This document shows, piece after piece, positions 34,793-46,525 of a stretch of DNA of 64,000 nt. The notes beneath the pieces were generated by a model that was given only the letters and a program-made list of their open reading frames with translations, made no database searches and was not told the DNA's origin. This DNA is from Anastrepha obliqua (lineage: Eukaryota > Arthropoda > Insecta > Diptera > Tephritidae). A program made the position numbers and the translations under genes. How positions within the stretch are numbered: position 1 is the stretch's first letter; every line of letters starts with the position of its first letter. The stretch is from assembly GCF_027943255.1 (NCBI RefSeq), contig NC_072895.1:83888001-83952000 (forward strand). Reading direction: 5' to 3'.

Positions 34793-35239
34793 TAGACTAT
34801 AAAATATTATCATAAAAGAATATTACTTTTAAGTTGTTCAAAATTTTCGTTGACTTTTGATAGTTTTTTCGAGACGGTGTTGCGCATTTCCTCTATATAA
34901 CAACTCCTCAACATTTCTAATCAACGAGATTTTTCAGCAGTTACACGTTTGTACTATAATTTAAGAAAGTATGAAACTGCATATACAAATTTTTTCAGAT
35001 ACTCTAATTAAAAGCCAAGTAATAGGACGAAATTTGGGGAATTTTTCTCATTTTTGTATAAAATTCGAATATTAGATTACACGGCTTTTGCGCGATAATG
35101 AGTTATACTTTGATAAAAAGATATTGAACAACATAAAATAACAAAATTTAAAAATAAATAAAAACAACTCGTACAAATTAAATATAAATTAGGTCCATTG
35201 AACAGTTTCCAATAAACATATTTTTTCAATATTCCTGTA
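34793..35239. other. No gene seen
   Basis: AT-rich DNA, no resemblance found. Confidence 0.5.
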
Positions 35240-35645
35240 AAGGTTTTCCTGTAAGGGCAGCAACTTCATCAAGGAGTTCGTGTGTGATTGATGAGTTTAG
35301 TGCTTGCATTGCGTACGAGTATTCTTCTTCCTGAATAGTTCCATTGCTTAAGTCACGATGTATATTAGCGGTGCATTGACACCTCTTCGGAGGGTTTTAG
35401 ACTGGGTCTTTGTAATATCTGCCGGTTGGATTTGAAAGCATTTCTCCAAACTTCTATGCCGTACTTCCATATTGGCATATATGTAGTCTTATCTAATAGG
35501 AGTTTATTATTTAGTGATAATTTTCATTGTCTTCCGAGGAACCTCTAAAGTTCTCTGAATCGATATTTAATCTCATTCCGTGTTTAATAATATAGGCTTT
35601 CCAATTTAGCTTTGCTTCGATAGTGATTCCTGGATTTTTGGCTTT
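35240..35645 (-). pseudogene. Jockey-like LINE RT, C-terminal region
   Basis: Minus strand: LGITIEAKLNWKAYI, NNKLLLDKTTYMPIWKYGIE and, in another frame, ANIHRDLSNGTIQEEEYSYA with a final VAALTG. These are the thumb and end of a Jockey-clade RT. Frames are broken throughout. Confidence 0.65.
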
Positions 35646-35739
35646 GTATTGCATTGCCTGTCTAGCAAAATTAGGCGTTGAACCTAAGTTTCATGTACCA
35701 ACACTTTTTTGTGGGCTTACAGAATTCGAACCACACTGG

Positions 35740-36110
35740 ATGGAAATTCCAGGACAGAAGTAGGGTGAACCGTTTATTCTTCCTTCTAGAAGAAAATCAA
35801 GTAGACTCCTAATACTGGATAGAGAGGGCTACGAACTCTTATTGAATACTATGAGGTTCATTGTAGTCTTCATTATCATATCATGAAAACTAGGATTTGT
35901 AGAAAAAAGCGTCTGTTGTTTGTGCGAACTTGGTGATGACACTCCGGAAACATTCTCTGCGAATCTACAGCTCTTCCGAGACAAAGACTCGCACATCAAA
36001 GAGGTATAATGCTAAAGTCATTGGCGATACGAAAAAAAGAAACAAGTGCTCAAATCCAAATTGGAGGCTGCTCGAGTTATAAGTGAAGCACAATAGACAA
36101 CATTGGAGGT
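35740..36110 (+). pseudogene. LINE C-terminal knuckle fragment (tentative)
   Basis: A plus-strand frame reads CCLCELGDDTPETFSANLQL, resembling the C-terminal C-x-x-C ... H/C knuckle of I-type LINE proteins. There is little other support. Confidence 0.35.
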
Positions 36111-36224
36111 TGTAACTAACTATATGGCCAAATAATAATAATAATAGTTGTCTAAAAAACTCTACGGTTGTTTTTGTTTGTTGTTGTTGTTATAGCAACT
36201 TACTAAACCCCGTCAGTGCAATGT

Positions 36225-36480
36225 AGTTACCGGTCATCTTCGTCTAGCTCATCTAACGATAGGCCCAGCTTGCTGTTTCGACGGTTGGGTTTAGAGCGTT
36301 GGAATCTGATATCAGTCAAATGCAACTCCTGCAATGGGTGGTGCCATTTTCAGAGGTGCTCTGGCTTATGCACCACCCGTGAGTGGACACGCGACCACGT
36401 TACCCCCTACTGTAGAGCCCTGCACCCGTAACCGCCCATTGTGTCGCAACAACAACAGCAGAATGCATTGCTGAGCCATT
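36225..36480 (+). pseudogene. LINE ORF1-like zinc-finger fragment
   Basis: Plus-strand frame reads LISVKCNSCNGWCHFQRCSG followed by LCTTREWTRDHVTPYCRALHP, a C-x-x-C ... W-C-H ... C-S-G-L pattern seen in ORF1 proteins of some insect LINEs. It is followed by a CAACAACAACAGCAG stretch. LINE leader-like sequence with TTCTACGTTACCGGAATGAC at 36597-36622 lies just downstream. Confidence 0.5.
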
Positions 36481-38435
36481 GCAGACAACCTCATGCGTAC
36501 CTCACACCCCGTATTATAACAGTCGTCCCGAGGTCTTAAGGTCTTATAAAAAATAAAAATAAAAATTAAAAGAAAAACATTTCCATGGCAACCGGTTCTA
36601 CGTTACCGGAATGACTCGGGTTTTTTTTCGGCCAAGGACTGCCGCTCTAGTATACTAGCCCTGCATAGTGCATCGTACCTTAACCGTCAACTGTTTTTGT
36701 TGGAATAAAGAGGCTTCGTAGGTATTTTTTGGAGTCGTACACTCACTCACTAAGGGGTACCAGATTGGAAAGATAAGAAATTGTTTTCCGTGTTGCATTT
36801 TTTCCACAATTTACTTTGTTATTGTATTAACAGTTTGTTATTTTATTTCAGCTGTGATCTACAATATTCCACTATACTGAATTCGCCGGCATTCTTGAGC
36901 AAATATTTGCTTTTCCATGAGTAAAATGCAAATTTATGCGTAAAACATGTCGTATGTCAACAGAGTGTCACATTTCTTAAACAAATAACGTATGTAGCTA
37001 CAAAATACTTGCAAAAATAGAAAAAAGGCGATGAAGTGAAGAAACAGAAAAAAACTCGAAATTTGCTAATCTTATGTGTGTTTACGCTGGTTGAAGAAAA
37101 AATGCATGGAAACACGAAAAGGAAAAAATGCACACTTGTTCGCAGACATGAGGGAGTGCAGGGCTTTTCATTTTGTTTTTTTAAGGACACCACAACTCTG
37201 CTCACTTTCAGCACAAACACTTAAAAGCAAATACGGAAAACTATCTTTCAACACACACGCACACACGATTACATGTGCAACTGGCCTAAGGACACGTCTG
37301 TTATGTGCACCCGACATACTCCAAGGTATAAGTAAACTCATGGCGTGTGACGCTTGCATTTACACATTCCGCCATGTTCCGCATGCAAATGAGTTGGGCA
37401 ACGCGTGTACATGCATGTATGCACATTAGGATGGCTAAAACACTATTTTTTTTCTTGGTGCTATTGCTGTTCTACACCAGGTTTTTTATTTGCCACCAAC
37501 GCTTTGAGAATTATTACGCATTGCCATGGAGAAAAATGCACTTTTTTGTAAATTTGGTATACAGTGCTTTCGGATCCAGATTATTTACTGTTCCCTTTTA
37601 ATTTCTTTTCGAAAATGTTCAACAAATGATACCATATAATTTATTAAAAAAAAAAATAATAATTTTAACTGTGTTTTTTTCTTGCTCCACCCTAATGTAC
37701 AAGCATACGCGCATGTTTGCAAACTATTATTTTCGACAGGCAGGCAGGCAGGCATTCAGTTGCAAGAATCATTTCGCTTCTTTTAGTTTTTCACTTTTCG
37801 CAGATTTTCCTTCTGCAGTACACATTTTTCCTTAGTTTCCATTTCAAAAGATTGTTTTATTTGCAGCCGCATCGTCCTTCTAACCAAGCTAGCGATTATA
37901 AACGCAAATAGAAAGGATGCCGACAAACGAAGAAATCACACGCAATGCAGAAATTTGCATTATCTAACTTCTCCTACGCTCGACTCCTGCAAAGGCACAG
38001 GGTCTTTTGATACGCATGTGTGTGTAGGTTTGTGTGTGTATGAACTGCGGCATTTCGTGCTGCATTAATAGATTTGGCATGCAAGTGTATTCCCCTTTGG
38101 GTCGTGCACTTGACAGACAATCCTTTTCATTACAAGAATTTCGCTAAAAATTTCATTTTCCCAAAAGTCATGCTGCGCCTAAGTCTATGCAAAAATTTCG
38201 AAATTTCAGTGAAGAAAGAAATATGTAAGGAAGTGTGTTTGGGTGGCTGTCGTATTAAGATTTAAAGTCAGTAGTTCGAAAGTTCAAGTAACCATTAACA
38301 TATATTACGTCGAATAGTATGCCACGTAAATAAAAGGAAATTAGGGAAATTTAATAGCCATTCGTTTGCGCTTGATGTATGTGTTTCAATATATATAGAT
38401 TGTTTTTTTAGCTGCTATAGGTATCGATAACTCTG
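36481..38435. other. No gene seen
   Basis: AT-rich, with CACACA runs near 37255 and GGCAGGCAGGCA at about 37738. Many short open frames, none with family resemblance. Probably host non-coding sequence. Confidence 0.5.
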
Positions 38436-38815
38436 GTGTGACAGCTAAGAATGGCATTTTCAGTTCAGTAAGGCTTGTCAGGTCATCAAGAATTGTTTAA
38501 CACCCGAACAACTCTTCCGAATTGTTCAGAAAAAACAGAAAATCTGTAACCGAAGCTCATAGAGCACTGGCGGCACCATCGGAACTTATTTCTTTTGAAA
38601 TCAAGAAAGAGCTGCCGTTTCGGTGGCGAGCGCTAGCCATGCTAACTGAAATTTTGTTTTCAAAAATGAATCAGCTAAACATCGACGACATTTGGTTCCA
38701 ACACAACGGCGCAACTTGCTATCAAGCGCGTTCAACAATCGATTTATTGTAATATTCAAGCCACCATTTACGCCATATGGCCAGGTTTATTGGAAAAAGT
38801 AGTCAAAAATTAGAC
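38436..38815 (+). pseudogene. DD41D mariner-like transposase, two joined pieces
   Basis: Short N-terminal-like stretch FSKACQVIKN, an NRKSVTEAHRALA-like segment, then directly LTEILFSKMNQLNIDDIWF and QHNGATCYQARSTIDLL. In the second catalytic block Asn replaces Asp (Q-H-N-G for Q-Q-D-G). The middle and the end of the transposase are missing, so this is an internally deleted dead copy. Confidence 0.65.
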
Positions 38816-39281
38816 TGATCGAATGGACCATGTAACTCGTAGCTATCATATTAAAAAAAAAATACCATGAAATTATCTACCAGATTATAATAAAAAAAGA
38901 AGTTCATTCCAACAATATTTTAATATCTTAAAAAGCACCCGATATATGCGTTACAAGCAGTAAGTTGAAAACTGTCTACCGTCTGTTTAACGACGGGGTC
39001 TAATGGACACTAATGAGATTTTATTGTGTTCCCATATCAATATCTGATGGCTTTAAACTCTGCACCCCTACCACTTTTTTATTTTGTATGGCTTCTGTAA
39101 TATTCTTACAGTCTATTATATTTTCTAAATAATTGGTATTGCTAATATAAATTTTCTAGGGGCAACTAACATCTGATTGGTAGGTTATGCTAGATTTTTT
39201 GCGGTAGGCTAAGAGCTAGCCAATAAGTTTTTATTGTTTATTTTAAAAATATTGCGAGGGAATTAAGAATTTCTTGTTATT
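38816..39281. other. No gene seen
   Basis: No resemblance found. Confidence 0.45.
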
Positions 39282-39870
39282 TATTTATTGAAGTTAAAAT
39301 TACATAAAATAATCAAATTGTCTTACAGTCTAACACAGATGTTTTAAGAAAAAATATTAAAAAATGGAATGAATGGAAAAATAAGAAAACATTAAATCAA
39401 CTATTTATAAGCATAATTAGGAACTGTAATGAAAGAGTGTTTAGAGAAAGCAGATTGTATTGAATTAGTTTTGGAAAAACATGGGAACTGAGCCCCATTA
39501 TGACTTACTGCACATTCAATAGGTACAGTTGTTAAAACCATAGCCACTTACGCAGGTGGGGCCTATAGTTAAGGCGATAAATGAATTCAATAAATTGTAC
39601 TGCCTGGTCTGTGTTGGACCTTTCAAGTTGTGATTAATGAACGTACGGCGTGGAAAAATAATTCCATCATCTACAAAGCTGGCTCGCGAATATGGTCTAT
39701 TGATGGGTTGAAATTAGAAGATGATAGAACTCGGGCGGGAATCAATGGGCTTAAAATCAAAAAATCGATTCTAATGGGGGTTTCCCCACAAACTTCCGGG
39801 TAGAAATACCTACATACCACCGAGATATATGTGAGGGAATGTCTCCATAGGAAAATGAGGGAAACCCACA
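39282..39870 (-). pseudogene. LINE 3' end with AATA tail (tentative)
   Basis: On the minus strand the segment ends in CAATAAATAAATAAC at its left edge, a tandem AATA tail like that of the LINE at 8110. Frames upstream (IFPRRTFINHNLKGPTQTRQ) look like a decayed ORF end, but no diagnostic motif is readable. Confidence 0.4.
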
Positions 39871-39889
39871 TTTACATACTTTGAGTACT

Positions 39890-40330
39890 TTTAGATAATC
39901 AGGCGTCTTTGGAAGCTCAACTGCAATCACCTCAAAAATGGTATGTGACTACCTGAATATTTTTAACATGCTAGGGAATTGCAACACAGTATTATTAGGT
40001 TGGGTGGCTGATCATCTAGTAAAAAAGGCGGCATAGATGTCTCTAACTGGTTATGAGACTTTCTGCTGACAAAGAAAAGACACACTAACAAATTTCTCAG
40101 GAAGTGGGATGAGAAGAAAATTGTTCAACACTGTTGAAATTGTATCGGTCAGCGACAAGTGAAACAATTCTTAACGTCGGACAGAGGAATTTCTGATAAG
40201 CTCAGTAGAGTAGTCTTAAGACTTTTAACTGGTTACTTTACAGGCCACTGTGGCCTGAGATATCACTGAAGTAAAATTGGTCCTTCATCTGCCGATTCTG
40301 TGAAATGGATCTGGACTTTTCATATCACTT
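39890..40330 (+). pseudogene. I-like LINE, region after RNase H
   Basis: Plus strand: VLLGWVADHLVKKAA (degraded RNase H turn), then IGQRQVKQFLTSDRG and VVLRLLTGYFTGHCGLRYH, the conserved L-T-G-H-x-x-L segment downstream of RNase H in I-type LINEs. Confidence 0.65.
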
Positions 40331-40479
40331 CGTTTTATTAATTTTAACTTACAGATTTCGTTACCAACTTCATTTATACTGAATTGCTCTATTTGAACGA
40401 ACTCTTCTACAGTTGATGAAAGAGTGAAACTTATCGTTTTTAGGTAAATCAGGCATGATTTGGCTGTCGTTGTTCAGAT

Positions 40480-41820
40480 GGCAACGAAGTGACATTGTGT
40501 CAACCCAGTGGGTTGGGGGAAAAAATATATCCTCAATAAGGCATGCCTGTCTTAAGAGGTGACTAAAATCCGTCAGGGAAGGAAAGGGATCGACTCGAAA
40601 GTCCTCATATACCCCGAGTACCTCTAGCCGCAGGGCTGTAAAGCTCATCAGAATTGAGACCAGTAAGATTCTGATTATGGTACACTGGATAATATTTTAG
40701 ATTATACAGTTTATGGGCAGGTGAATATAGTATTATATTACCTCAGTACAGGAGGGTTGCACCTCACGGAAATGGCTGACAGGCTAATGCTACAATCGCC
40801 TCCGTCCGTTAAAACTATGGCAAGCCTTCGGGTACGTTCCTTACACTTCACCATTAAGATGGTGATGCAGGCTCAGTTCAGAAATCATCACTAGTTCTTG
40901 TCCTGGCTCTGAACTCTATTGCCCATACAGCCTAAAGTCAACCCTCGCATGGCCTCTTTGCGTGCATAGATAGCTATGGGGACTATGGGTAAGGAAAGCG
41001 GCCTGAAGTCGGGACTCTAAACAATTGAAAATGAATACTCCAAATCAAAAACAAACCACCGAGTAAAGAACAGAAGAAGGATACAGAGATGGCGATATGA
41101 CAACGTGGATCAAAGAGCAGCCTTCAGAAGAAGTAACTTACTGCTAAGACCTGCCGGCAAAGATCGCACCAATTCGGAATGCAGCTGGAAGCGGACCAGC
41201 CCACACTGCGTTCATAAATGCCAAGGCTGATAGCGCCGCAAATGGCAATGGGTACACTAACATCAGCATTTAGATGAAGTATGCCTCCAGTACCACCATT
41301 GGACGGCTACAACCAGCGCAGTCTACGCCAACAAGCACTATTGCAGGGGCAGAACGGCTCGTCATTCCCATTCCAGGGAATAGCAGCACAGAAACGAGCG
41401 CTACAAAAGAGAGCGCGTTAATTGACGCAATTGAAATGTCTACTCGGTTTTAGCTGTTTATAAACATGAGGTAAAGTTACTAGTAGGAGCCACCAAAAGA
41501 AGTCGAAAGATAAGCTAGCCGAGCTAAACAAAAGGAGCAAGCGGCGAACACAACACGTAAAGCCAGAAGCTGTTGTGATAAAACCCGCAGAAGGCCAAAT
41601 GTTCTAAAGGATTCGCACGCGAAGATTACGACTGATGAGTCAGCCAAAGTAAAGTCCGTTAGAAAAAAGAAGGCTGGGGCCATACTTTTGGAGCTTGCCA
41701 GGGGAGAAAAGGTTACGCCAGAGTTCGAGCATCAGCTAAAGGCATTGTGCAGGACAAGGCTTCCATCGCGGAGTTAAAGCCGAGCGCCACGATTGAGATA
41801 CGATTACATGCCTATGTATC
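40480..41820 (+). pseudogene. R1-like LINE: 5' UTR and gag-like ORF1
   Basis: 40480-41030 resembles a LINE leader (GGCATGCCTGTCTTAAGAGG near 40540). From ATG 41031 a broken frame reads TTWIKEQPSEEVTYC, PIRNAAGSGPAHTAFINAKA, later RRRPNVLKDSHAKITTDESA and KKKAGAILLELARGEK, then after a frameshift QDKASIAELKPSATIEI. These are the order and motifs of the R1-type gag ORF1. The element is cut at 41820 by a mariner and does not resume beyond it. Confidence 0.6.
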
Positions 41821-42713
41821 TTCTGCTCAAATATGAACGAGACGTTATCAATAAAACGGTCCGCGGATGACATATGGCAAAAATACATTTTTTATTTTTT
41901 GGTAGGACTGTTATAAGCTTACAATGCAAATTTCAGCGTGATATGTCACATAGTTTGTTTTCTGTGCTACTGTAAACAAGTCAAGCTCGAGTGTGTTCTT
42001 CGAATTTAACGATAGAAATTCAAGTTGAACAAAGAATTTGTTTCAAATTTTGTTACCTATGGGGACTCTGCTCTATCGCGTGCACGTGTTTTCCAGTGGT
42101 ACAAATCGTTCAAAGAGGGCCGTACATCGGCTGAAAACTTGCCTCATGAACGTCGTCCAGCAACATCAGTAAACGACGAAAACATCAGAAAAGTAAAGGA
42201 AATTGTGCTTGAAAGTCGCACAAATCGAAAAATCGGTTAACGCTGAATATTATTTAGACGTTTTAAAGCGTTTGCGCGAGAACATTCGTCTTAAAAGGAA
42301 GGAATTGTGGGACAACAAGTCATCGTTCGTGCATCACGATAATGCACCAGCTCACACATCACGTCTTGTTCGCGATTATTTGAACAAAAATAATGTTTAT
42401 ATCGTTCCGCGAGCACCGTATTCGCCTGATATGGCTCCATGTGACTTTTTCCTGTTTCCCAAGCTCAAGTTGCCGCTCCGTGGAAAACATTTTGAGACAA
42501 TCGAAGTCATAAAAGAGAATTCGAAGAACACACTCGAGCTTGACTTGTTTACAGTAGCACAGAAAACAAACTATGTAATATATCACGCTGAAATTTGCCA
42601 TGTAAGCTTATAACAGTCCTACCAAAAAACAAAAAATTTATTTTTGCCATATGTCATCCGCGGACCGTTTTATTGATAACGTCTCGTTCATATTTGAGCA
42701 GAAGTTATGCATG
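41820..42713 (+). mobile_element. mariner with ~190-bp inverted terminal repeats
   Basis: The left arm (41821-42009) and right arm (about 42520-42711) are near-identical inverted copies. Both start at CTTCTGCTCAAATATGAACG next to a TA and run to GTGTGTTCTTCGAATT. Mariner termini are normally about 30 bp. The right arm contains the last ~50 codons of the transposase, so the left arm carries an antisense copy of that coding end. The element is about 890 bp, shorter than the usual 1.3 kb, because of an internal deletion. It sits inside an R1-like gag remnant. Confidence 0.85.
42025..42613 (+). pseudogene. mariner transposase with internal deletion
   Basis: First frame from ATG 42025: KEFVSNFVTYGDSALSRARV and FQWYKSFKEGRTSAENLPHE, the first helix-turn-helix and linker. 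At about 42225-42240 the sequence jumps into a second frame with VNAEYYLDVLKRLREN, HHDNAPAHTSRLVRDYLNKN and YSPDMAPCDFFLFPKLKL. The second and third catalytic Asp are 34 residues apart (DD34D class). The region with the first catalytic Asp is deleted, so the protein would be inactive, although the C-terminal part is well preserved and so looks young. Confidence 0.85.
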
Positions 42714-44246
42714 CATGTACATATGTGTGGGCGAATTCATTTAATTCATTGTGTAAGAAATAAACACTTTGTAGAAAAAACAAGAATTTTTGATTCGTTA
42801 ATCTGCTCAAATAAACTTCTTTTAAAGTAAATACCGGCATTTTTCATGCACTTCGCCTCTCATTGACCGCCGCGCGCTTGGTGGCCCTACGACGATTGGC
42901 TTTTATTAGATAATTCCTTTTTATTTAAGAAAAATCTTTTCTATATAGATATTTTGCCACCTTGGCGAGAAAAGTTTTTCTTTCACCTGAGCAGACATGT
43001 GTATGTATGTATGTACATGCAAGTGAAACTTTCAACCTCTTCCTTCGTACAAAGTGTTGGCTGTCAAGCGTTAGAAATGTGCGTCCGCAGATTTTATTGC
43101 ATTCATAAAAACGTCAAAAACTTTTAGTACATAAAGTATACACTTTACAAACGCATGCAAACATACGCATGTAAACCTATGGAAAATTACACGCACACAC
43201 ACACAAACACATTCCAGCAAAACAATGTTGAATACTTTTTACTTTTTCCAACTTTTTAGAGCTCTTTGTAGTGCTTGGGACATTGGCGTTTGTCGGTGGT
43301 TTATTATCGTTACTCGGCGACTCAATATGCCAAAAACTATAACAGTAACTACACCGGTGACTGAAATCACTGCTACGTACATATGTACATACGGTTAGAT
43401 ATGAAGTGAAGATGAAAAAAGTTTCTGCGGGAATTTCATTTCATTTATTTCCATGAACTGAGGCGCAAAATACCCGTCATGACATTTTTATTTTTATGAC
43501 AACTTCAACATTTGGTTTGCCGTTGGTCCATGAACGTGTCGATGAGTTGTTTGTTTTTGTGTATGGATGCGAAACTTTTTCGTTGGCGCAGATTGACGGT
43601 CACGGTTGCAAGTTTTATTCGTTCATTTACTTTGGTTTGTCCGTTTCATTTTTATTACCAACACCTGATATATTTTTTCGCATACCGACGCCATAACATT
43701 GCTGATACATTTAGGATATAAGGGATATCAAGTTTTGGCACACTCCGAAGCACATGAGTATGGCAGGCGTGACCTATAAAATAAACAGTCGTTCAACGTT
43801 TTCAATGTTTTGGAGTGTTCAACGGATTCATAAAATTCAACACGTCAGCACACCTGAATTCTGCATACAACCACACATACGTATTTTTCGCTCATATGTG
43901 TTTTTGTACGTATATATGAAAAAAGTACTCATATACCTATAAGTATATATGTACATCTGTGTGGTTACATACAAGAAATGTGTAAATAGTCCTTTAAGTC
44001 CTTATAAAATTTCACAAACACCGCCAGCATAGCTGTGCGTAAAGCAATGAATCCGACTTTGCTTTCATGTTTGTAAGCACTAGCGGTAATTCTCGAGAGT
44101 TAGCCGATTCAACACAGCAGTTACTCGAATGAGTTCCCTTGAGGTGCATGGGGCTATAACTTAGATGAATGCGGCAAAATTGGATTGCCTTTTTTCGTCA
44201 AAAACTGTTGGACAAAAATCGATTAATTTTGGGAAAAAGAAATCAA
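42714..44246. other. No gene seen
   Basis: Contains GTATG and CACACA microsatellites near 43005 and 43190. No coding resemblance; probably host non-coding DNA. Confidence 0.5.
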
Positions 44247-44519
44247 TTTTTCCCGGTAGATGGCTGTAGTGATCGATATCTCGTAAAGTATGGATCAAAC
44301 AATTTAAAGTTTATACTCGTTGTCAAGGTGACATTTCACACTAAAAAAAATCTTTTGCAGGTTTTTGTTTTTTCCCTTCAGTTATAAGTAAAATGGAAGT
44401 CAACGAAGAGAAAATTCGTCAAATTTTACAGTGTTTTTTGGATATAGACGAAAATGCAAGCCAGACCGTTGAAATTGCGAATGGTGTTTATGGTGTCGAT
44501 GGCTGGTTGATTTAAGTGG
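44247..44519 (+). pseudogene. mariner 5' end (family B), copy 3, first part
   Basis: Leader CGGTAGATGGCTGTAGTGAT as in copies 1 and 2, then ATG 44392 starting MEVNEEKIRQILQCFLDIDE and NASQTVEIANGVYGVDG, a well-preserved mariner first helix-turn-helix. The frame ends at 44515 where an unrelated fragment intervenes; it continues at 44773. Confidence 0.75.
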
Positions 44520-44772
44520 TGATTACCCCAGAATCCAACTAATGCTTCCGCACCATTTTGTTGCCTCATCCTCGCTATCAACTTGTTCAACGGGTACTTA
44601 CAGCAAGACTATATCCGGTCTGTGTGGTTTAAGAACCTTATTAGGTTATTGACGTCTAAACCAGACAGTTGTCCGCGACTTTCGAACAATGGGTTGCCCA
44701 GCGTTGACATTCTCTCCTTCTATAAGGCAGGGCATTCACAGAAGAAATAGAAAATCGTTTCCTTTTTCTCCT
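44520..44772 (-). pseudogene. I-like LINE C-terminal tail inserted in mariner
   Basis: Minus strand: ETIFYFFCECPALQ, then RMSTLGNPLFESRGQLSGLD and VNNLIRFLNHTDRI, the cysteine/histidine knuckle and C-terminal end of an I-type LINE ORF2. It lies exactly between the two halves of the family-B mariner, so it inserted after that mariner. Confidence 0.65.
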
Positions 44773-44908
44773 ATACTGTAACAGCTATCGATAAAATCAG
44801 AGAAATAATTGAAGTTGACCGGCATGTTAGTAGTCGTAGCATCTCCCAGGAGCTAAGAATCGGCCATAAAACAGTTTTAAACCATTTGCGCAAAAATTTT
44901 ACTCAAAA
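44773..44908 (+). pseudogene. mariner family B copy 3, second part
   Basis: TAIDKIREIIEVDRHVSSRS followed by ISQELRIGHKTVLNHLRKNF: the second helix-turn-helix of the mariner whose first part is at 44247-44519. The catalytic domain is missing. Confidence 0.75.
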
Positions 44909-45179
44909 ATAATGGATTTCCTTTTCCCTAAACTAGGTTCCATTAGCTCACATTTGGAGCAAAGGGCGCTCTATGTGGTTGACGATTCGTTAGCTCGTCA
45001 GATATCAGTCAAGTAGGCTCGTCGGAAGGCCGATTCTTTCCAGACATATGTTCAAGACCGATTAGTAACTAAGTTCTTGGAACTTAACTGCCACACCTGT
45101 TATATTAACATATCAATTTCATGTCAATCAAGCCAAGTATTTTGGACGTTTGATTGTTTGCTATTGTTAGATTTTCCGA
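44909..45179. other. No clear gene
   Basis: Possibly LINE-derived, but no motif readable. Confidence 0.35.
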
Positions 45180-46205
45180 TACGAGGTGTGTTCAAAATAT
45201 ACCCCGAATTTTGTGTTTTTTCAGAAATTATTTATTTATTCATTAATATTTATTTTGTTCCCTTCAAAGTAGTCCCCATGAGATATTATGCACTTGTGCC
45301 AACGTTCCAATCTTCAGCTCCTCCTTCGATGCCGTCTTTATCTCGTCAATCGTAGCGTAGCGCCGTCCTTTCATGGGTCGCTTCAGTTTCGGGAAGAAGA
45401 AAAAGTCACAGGGGGCCAGATCTGGGGAATACGGTGGCTGTGGCATCATTAGTGTGTTGTTTTTGGCTGAAAAGTCGAGCACAAGCAACGATGTGTGAAC
45501 AGGGGCGTTATCGTGATGCAATAACCAATTTTTGTTCTTCCACAAATCCGGACGTTTCTGGCGGATTGCTTTACGCAAATTGCGCATAACTTGCAGATAA
45601 TATTCCTTATTGACCGTTTTACCCTGTGGGAAGAACTTATGATGCACAATCGAAGAAAACGGTAAGCAAAACTTTTACATTCGACCGAACTTGCACGCTT
45701 TTTTCGGTCTTGGTTCGTGCGGCAGCTTCCATTGAGAGGACTGAGCTTTGGTGTCCACGTCATAACCATAAATCCACGATTCGTCACAAGTTATGACCCT
45801 CTGAAGCAAATTTGGCTCGTCGTGGACAGAGTCCAATATCTGAAATTGAGCAGTTTTGATATGAATTTTGCCGCGACCCGTTTCATGCCCAGATCATTGA
45901 AAAAAATCGAATGGCACGAGCCAATCGATATGTCTAGGTCCTCAGCAATTTCTCTAACGATGATTCGACGATTGGCCAATACCATTTTCTTCATTTGATC
46001 AATTTTTTCGTCTGCTGTTGAAGTGCTCGGTCGTCCGGCACGCTTTTCGTCGTTCACATCTTCTCGGCCTTCTGCGAACATTTTGTACTACCGATAAACG
46101 TTGCGAGACATGAGTACCAACATGTCGCCACAAAAAAATCGAAATTAGAATATACGTAACCTGCGAAAAATCAAAATTCGCCATACATTTTGAACACACC
46201 TCGTA
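45180..46205 (-). mobile_element. mariner with both ends, degenerate transposase
   Basis: Inverted termini CGAGGTGTGTTCAAAAT at 45182 and the complementary ATTTTGAACACACCTCG ending at 46203, each bordered by TA. Length 1022 bp. On the minus strand the transposase remains read GREDVNDEKRAGRPSTSTAD, DLGMKRVAAKFISKLLNF, a CDESWIYGYD first catalytic block, HHDNAPVHTSLLVLDFSAKN and PYSPDLAPCDFFFFPKLKRP (DD34D spacing). The N-terminal helix-turn-helix is mostly deleted and at least three frameshifts are present. Same family as the fragment at 21305-22030. Confidence 0.85.
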
Positions 46206-46525
46206 TATGACATTTTTCACTGACATTCTGTGCGTATTTAAATATAACCCGAAAGAATATGACGATTCTTTTATGAAATTGCCAGCTATTAATAAAAAAT
46301 GTGTATATGTATAAAAATAAGCAAAAGTCTGAGGAGGTGTTTAAAAGCACCCATGCAATACACAAACATATTTTCTTCATCAATTTTTAAATTATTAAAA
46401 TTTTTTTAAAATATTTAAATGTAAAAAAAAAATTAAAAGAAAAATTTTAAAAAGAACCTACGATATTTCACTTTTCAAAAAACCTATACCAAAATTATCA
46501 ACACTGAAAAAATGCAAAATTAATA

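Noticed and set aside
37036..37601. Cluster of overlapping 62-117 codon open frames
   Set aside because: Low-complexity F/C-rich translations in AT-rich DNA, no motif and no codon-use signal; treated as chance frames.
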